DNA of 64,000 bases from Haloarcula sp. CBA1127 (lineage in GTDB: Archaea; Halobacteriota; Halobacteria; Halobacteriales; Haloarculaceae). Under the pieces are notes generated by a model, which was given only the letters and a program-made list of their open reading frames with translations, was not told the DNA's origin and did not search any database. Of the stretch, positions 61,527 to 64,000 are shown piece after piece. Within the stretch, counting starts at the first letter, position 1. Every line of letters starts with the position of its first letter. The position numbers were made by a program, and so were the translations under genes. The DNA is taken from positions 186,001 through 250,000 of the forward strand of contig NZ_BCNB01000001.1 of NCBI RefSeq assembly GCF_001485575.1. The letters run 5' to 3'.

Positions 61527-64000
61527 TCAATCGAGCGACTCGATCAGCACGACAGCGCCATCCGGTAGGTCATCCATCGTCTCCTGAATCCGCCGTAACT
61601 GTTCGTCCACGCCCGCAAGCACTTGTTCAGCTTCTTCGATCAATTCACCCACTCGTTCCTCACTCGGTGAGCGGGTCCCCTCTACTGCACCGACGATCTC
61701 GTCGGTGATGTCGTGGTCGGGATGCTCAGACTGCAGTTCCTCGGCGAGTTCCGCAAGCCGCTCGTCGATCTTGAATGGGTTCTCCGCCGCATTGAGGAGT
61801 TGTTCTACATCGTCGACACTCGGCGGCTGCGACCGGGTGAGCATCTCGTTCACGTCGGCCGTGACTGGGTGATTCGGATGGTCCTCCGCGAGTCGTTCCG
61901 ATGCTTTCCGAAGCTGCGACCAGAGCGAGGCCTCGCTACCGGAGGCTTCGAGGAGCCGCCGTGCCCGTTCGTACCGTCTGGCCTGCTGGACGACCGTCGG
62001 GTCGACGAGGGCTTCCTCCGAGAACGAGTCACCACGCCACGCCGTCTCGAAGAGATCGTAGAGGTCGTCGATGGTGACGCCGTCGAATTCGACGGCGACG
62101 CGGTCTGCGGTTTCCTTGCTGCTCCCGTCGTGAGCGTAGAGCCACGTGGCGAGACTGGAAACCATGCTCTCTGGCTCCTCGTCCGTCGGCGGTTCGCCCG
62201 TGATGCGTTCGTACTGCGCACGGACGACGGTACGCCTGTGCGTGTCAGCGTCTTCGAGTAGTGTTCGCAGCCGGTCGGCAGCTGGCACTTCGTCTCCGCC
62301 GACGACTGCTTGCATCTCCCCCGTAATGTCCGGACCGGGGTAGCGCCGCTTCATCTCTACTGTCCGCTGGCTGAACTGCTCCCAGAGGGACTGGCCGTCT
62401 TCGCTCGGCTGGAAGAGCCCGCTGGCCCGAGCGAACCGTTCGGACTGCTGTTCGACCGTCTCGGACGCGAAAGCATCCGTTTCGAGAGATTCGCCCTCGA
62501 GTGCGGGCTGGAGCGCTGTTTCGAGTTCGTCCAGCGAAACGCCGTCGCCGAACTCCCTGCTGACGCCTCGAATGACGCGTTTCACCAGCACGCTGTTCTC
62601 GTCAACCCACTCGGCTAACACAGAGAGCCACGCGTCGGGGTCGGTCCCGTCCGGCTCCTCGCCGATCAGCGTCTTGACGGTTTCCCGAATCCGCTCTGGA
62701 TCGATATTGCCTATCGACTCGAAGCGGATCTGTACCTCGGTCAGGTTCGTCTTGTTTCTGACCGCCCGTCCGATCTCCTCCGGTTCGGTAATGTACTCGT
62801 CGTCCCGACGGAGTGCGATCTCGTTGGCTGTTGCAAGCGTGATCAGCAGTGCCGAGATCGACTCCTGGGGCGTTCCGCGATACGCGCCGCCACGCTGAAC
62901 AGTCTGGGTAAGCACGTCCTCAGCCCGAAGGGACTGGGTGTCCGCGTACTCGTCGAGAAATTCCTGACACCAGCCGTCGGCGAGTTCGGCGCGGTCGGTA
63001 TCTACCCCAAGCGTGACAGCGTCCTCGCTCGTGAGCGGCCAGTCGGCGACACCACGGAAGAACTGTGCCATCCGCTTGGCATCGTCGACTTCCGTGATGC
63101 CGTTCGTCAGGACGAACCGCGTTCCGCTGAACACGGACTGGACTTCCGTTTGCACGACCTGATCGAACGCGTCCTCGTATCGCCCTCTCGTCCCGCCCGT
63201 CCGGACGTAGACGTCTGCTTCTTCGAGCTTTTCGCGAATCGCCGCTTCGAGTGCCCGCTGTTCGTCGCGGTGATCGGACTCCAGATCCGGATAGGTGTCC
63301 GTCTCTTCCGAGAGCACTTCCTGCATACCCATCACGTCCCGCAGGCGATCGATCGTCGATTGCTGTAAACTGACGGCGACGAGGATATGCTCACCACCGT
63401 CCCGGCCCTCGTTCGTTGCCTGCCACGCAGCAACCTGATCGCTGACCTCGGCGTCACGGTTCGCGACCAGTCGCACACGAACGGCGTCGAACGCCGGCGT
63501 CGGTGCTTGCTCGATCGGATCGAGGACGGAGTAGCCGAACCGGAGCGGGACTTTGCGCTCTCCCTCGAAATCCACCTCGTGTCGACTGCCAGCAGAGAGC
63601 AGGCGATCGCTGCCCTCGCGAATGGAATTCTCCAACTTGGCCGACAGCCGGTGCGATGGAATCTGTTGTGCGCGGGTCTTCGCCCGCGTCAGGATATCCT
63701 CCTGTTCCTCGGAGACCAGCAGGTACTCCTCGTCGCCACGGTCGTTTGTCTCCGTCAGCACCTTCCGATCCTTGAGGAGAGCAGACAGTGCCGATTCGAC
63801 GTCGTCTCGGACGGACTCGAACGACTCGTTAGTCGACGTGACCATCAGTCGGGCGAGGTTTGCCGGTGTCGATGGCACCGAGGACCGAACCTGATTCAGC
63901 AGGTACAGCGCCTTCGCTACCCGAACTGAGAACGCGTTCTCGTCGCCGCCGGCCGATGGGACGAGTTTGTTCTCGACCATCTCCTGTACCCAGAGCGGGA
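61527..64000 (-). CDS. brxC: BREX BrxC/PglY-like protein (5' end beyond window)
   Basis: This is the C-terminal part (at least 823 codons) of a large protein. The frame stays open past the Met at 63980 to the window edge, with PLWVQE encoded directly before it, so the true start and the P-loop ATPase domain lie outside. The visible part includes LVRSSVPSTPANL-like helical text, a domain with ILVAVSLQQSTIDRLRDVMG, then repeated helical stretches (DLYDLFETAWRGDSFSEEAL and similar EELETALQPALEGESLETDA). The end is an acidic coiled coil finishing VVLIESLD. Position with PglX, PglZ and a SNF2 helicase supports BrxC/PglY, the large ATPase of BREX; sequence identity needs confirmation. Confidence 0.72.
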   Translation of the reverse strand, partial: PLWVQEMVENKLVPSAGGDENAFSVRVAKALYLLNQVRSSVPSTPANLARLMVTSTNESFESVRDDVESALSALLKDRKVLTETNDRGDEEYLLVSEEQEDILTRAKTRAQQIPSHRLSAKLENSIREGSDRLLSAGSRHEVDFEGERKVPLRFGYSVLDPIEQAPTPAFDAVRVRLVANRDAEVSDQVAAWQATNEGRDGGEHILVAVSLQQSTIDRLRDVMGMQEVLSEETDTYPDLESDHRDEQRALEAAIREKLEEADVYVRTGGTRGRYEDAFDQVVQTEVQSVFSGTRFVLTNGITEVDDAKRMAQFFRGVADWPLTSEDAVTLGVDTDRAELADGWCQEFLDEYADTQSLRAEDVLTQTVQRGGAYRGTPQESISALLITLATANEIALRRDDEYITEPEEIGRAVRNKTNLTEVQIRFESIGNIDPERIRETVKTLIGEEPDGTDPDAWLSVLAEWVDENSVLVKRVIRGVSREFGDGVSLDELETALQPALEGESLETDAFASETVEQQSERFARASGLFQPSEDGQSLWEQFSQRTVEMKRRYPGPDITGEMQAVVGGDEVPAADRLRTLLEDADTHRRTVVRAQYERITGEPPTDEEPESMVSSLATWLYAHDGSSKETADRVAVEFDGVTIDDLYDLFETAWRGDSFSEEALVDPTVVQQARRYERARRLLEASGSEASLWSQLRKASERLAEDHPNHPVTADVNEMLTRSQPPSVDDVEQLLNAAENPFKIDERLAELAEELQSEHPDHDITDEIVGAVEGTRSPSEERVGELIEEAEQVLAGVDEQLRRIQETMDDLPDGAVVLIESLD

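Overview
The window is haloarchaeal (class Halobacteria). The proteins are strongly acidic, GC is high outside a few AT-rich patches, secreted proteins carry twin-arginine plus lipobox signals, there is an Orc1/Cdc6 initiator with G-string origin boxes, and a Bat-type HTH regulator. Many genes have archaeal TATA boxes about 25-30 bases before the start codon. The genus cannot be fixed from sequence alone. A cdc6-linked origin and many scavenging and defence genes would suit a secondary replicon or a secondary chromosomal origin.

Left part (1-16300). A minus-strand operon runs from an acyl-CoA synthetase through an acyl-CoA dehydrogenase and a biotin carboxylase/BCCP subunit to a carboxyltransferase cut by the window edge: acyl-CoA activation, oxidation and carboxylation. 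Two perfect palindromes lie in its promoter. Next come a three-gene UbiD-type decarboxylase operon, an ABC1/UbiB kinase, a MgtC/DUF4010 membrane protein, and a heavy-metal P-type ATPase preceded by a Bat-like regulator.

Origin (16470-18400). cdc6 is flanked by at least nine origin-box copies, six of them in one orientation at roughly 55-base or doubled spacing. After it lie a thiolase/DUF35 pair, a decayed stretch with gene remnants, a lipoprotein with a tandem repeat, and an Old Yellow Enzyme.

Phosphorus region (23300-35114). A UgpBAEC-type glycerol-phosphate importer, a Tat-exported glycerophosphodiesterase, a HAD phosphatase, a second MgtC/DUF4010 protein and a PhnDCEE phosphonate-type importer. 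Together they could release, import and dephosphorylate organic phosphorus. No C-P lyase is visible.

Defence region (35924-64000, all minus strand, cut at the right edge). A BREX locus of the two-PglX kind, read from right to left: brxC/pglY (partial), a two-gene HTH plus nucleotidyltransferase cassette resembling AbiE-like toxin-antitoxins, two unrecognised overlapping genes (one with a nuclease-like motif), pglX2, a four-helix membrane protein, pglZ, pglX1, a SNF2-family helicase, and an AddB/AddA-type helicase-nuclease pair. PglX1 and PglX2 are near-identical in places, but the centre of PglX2 is AT-rich and divergent, as expected for a swapped specificity domain. The combination of BREX core, AddAB-like pair, embedded TA-like cassette, membrane protein and unknown pair is the most interesting content of the window.
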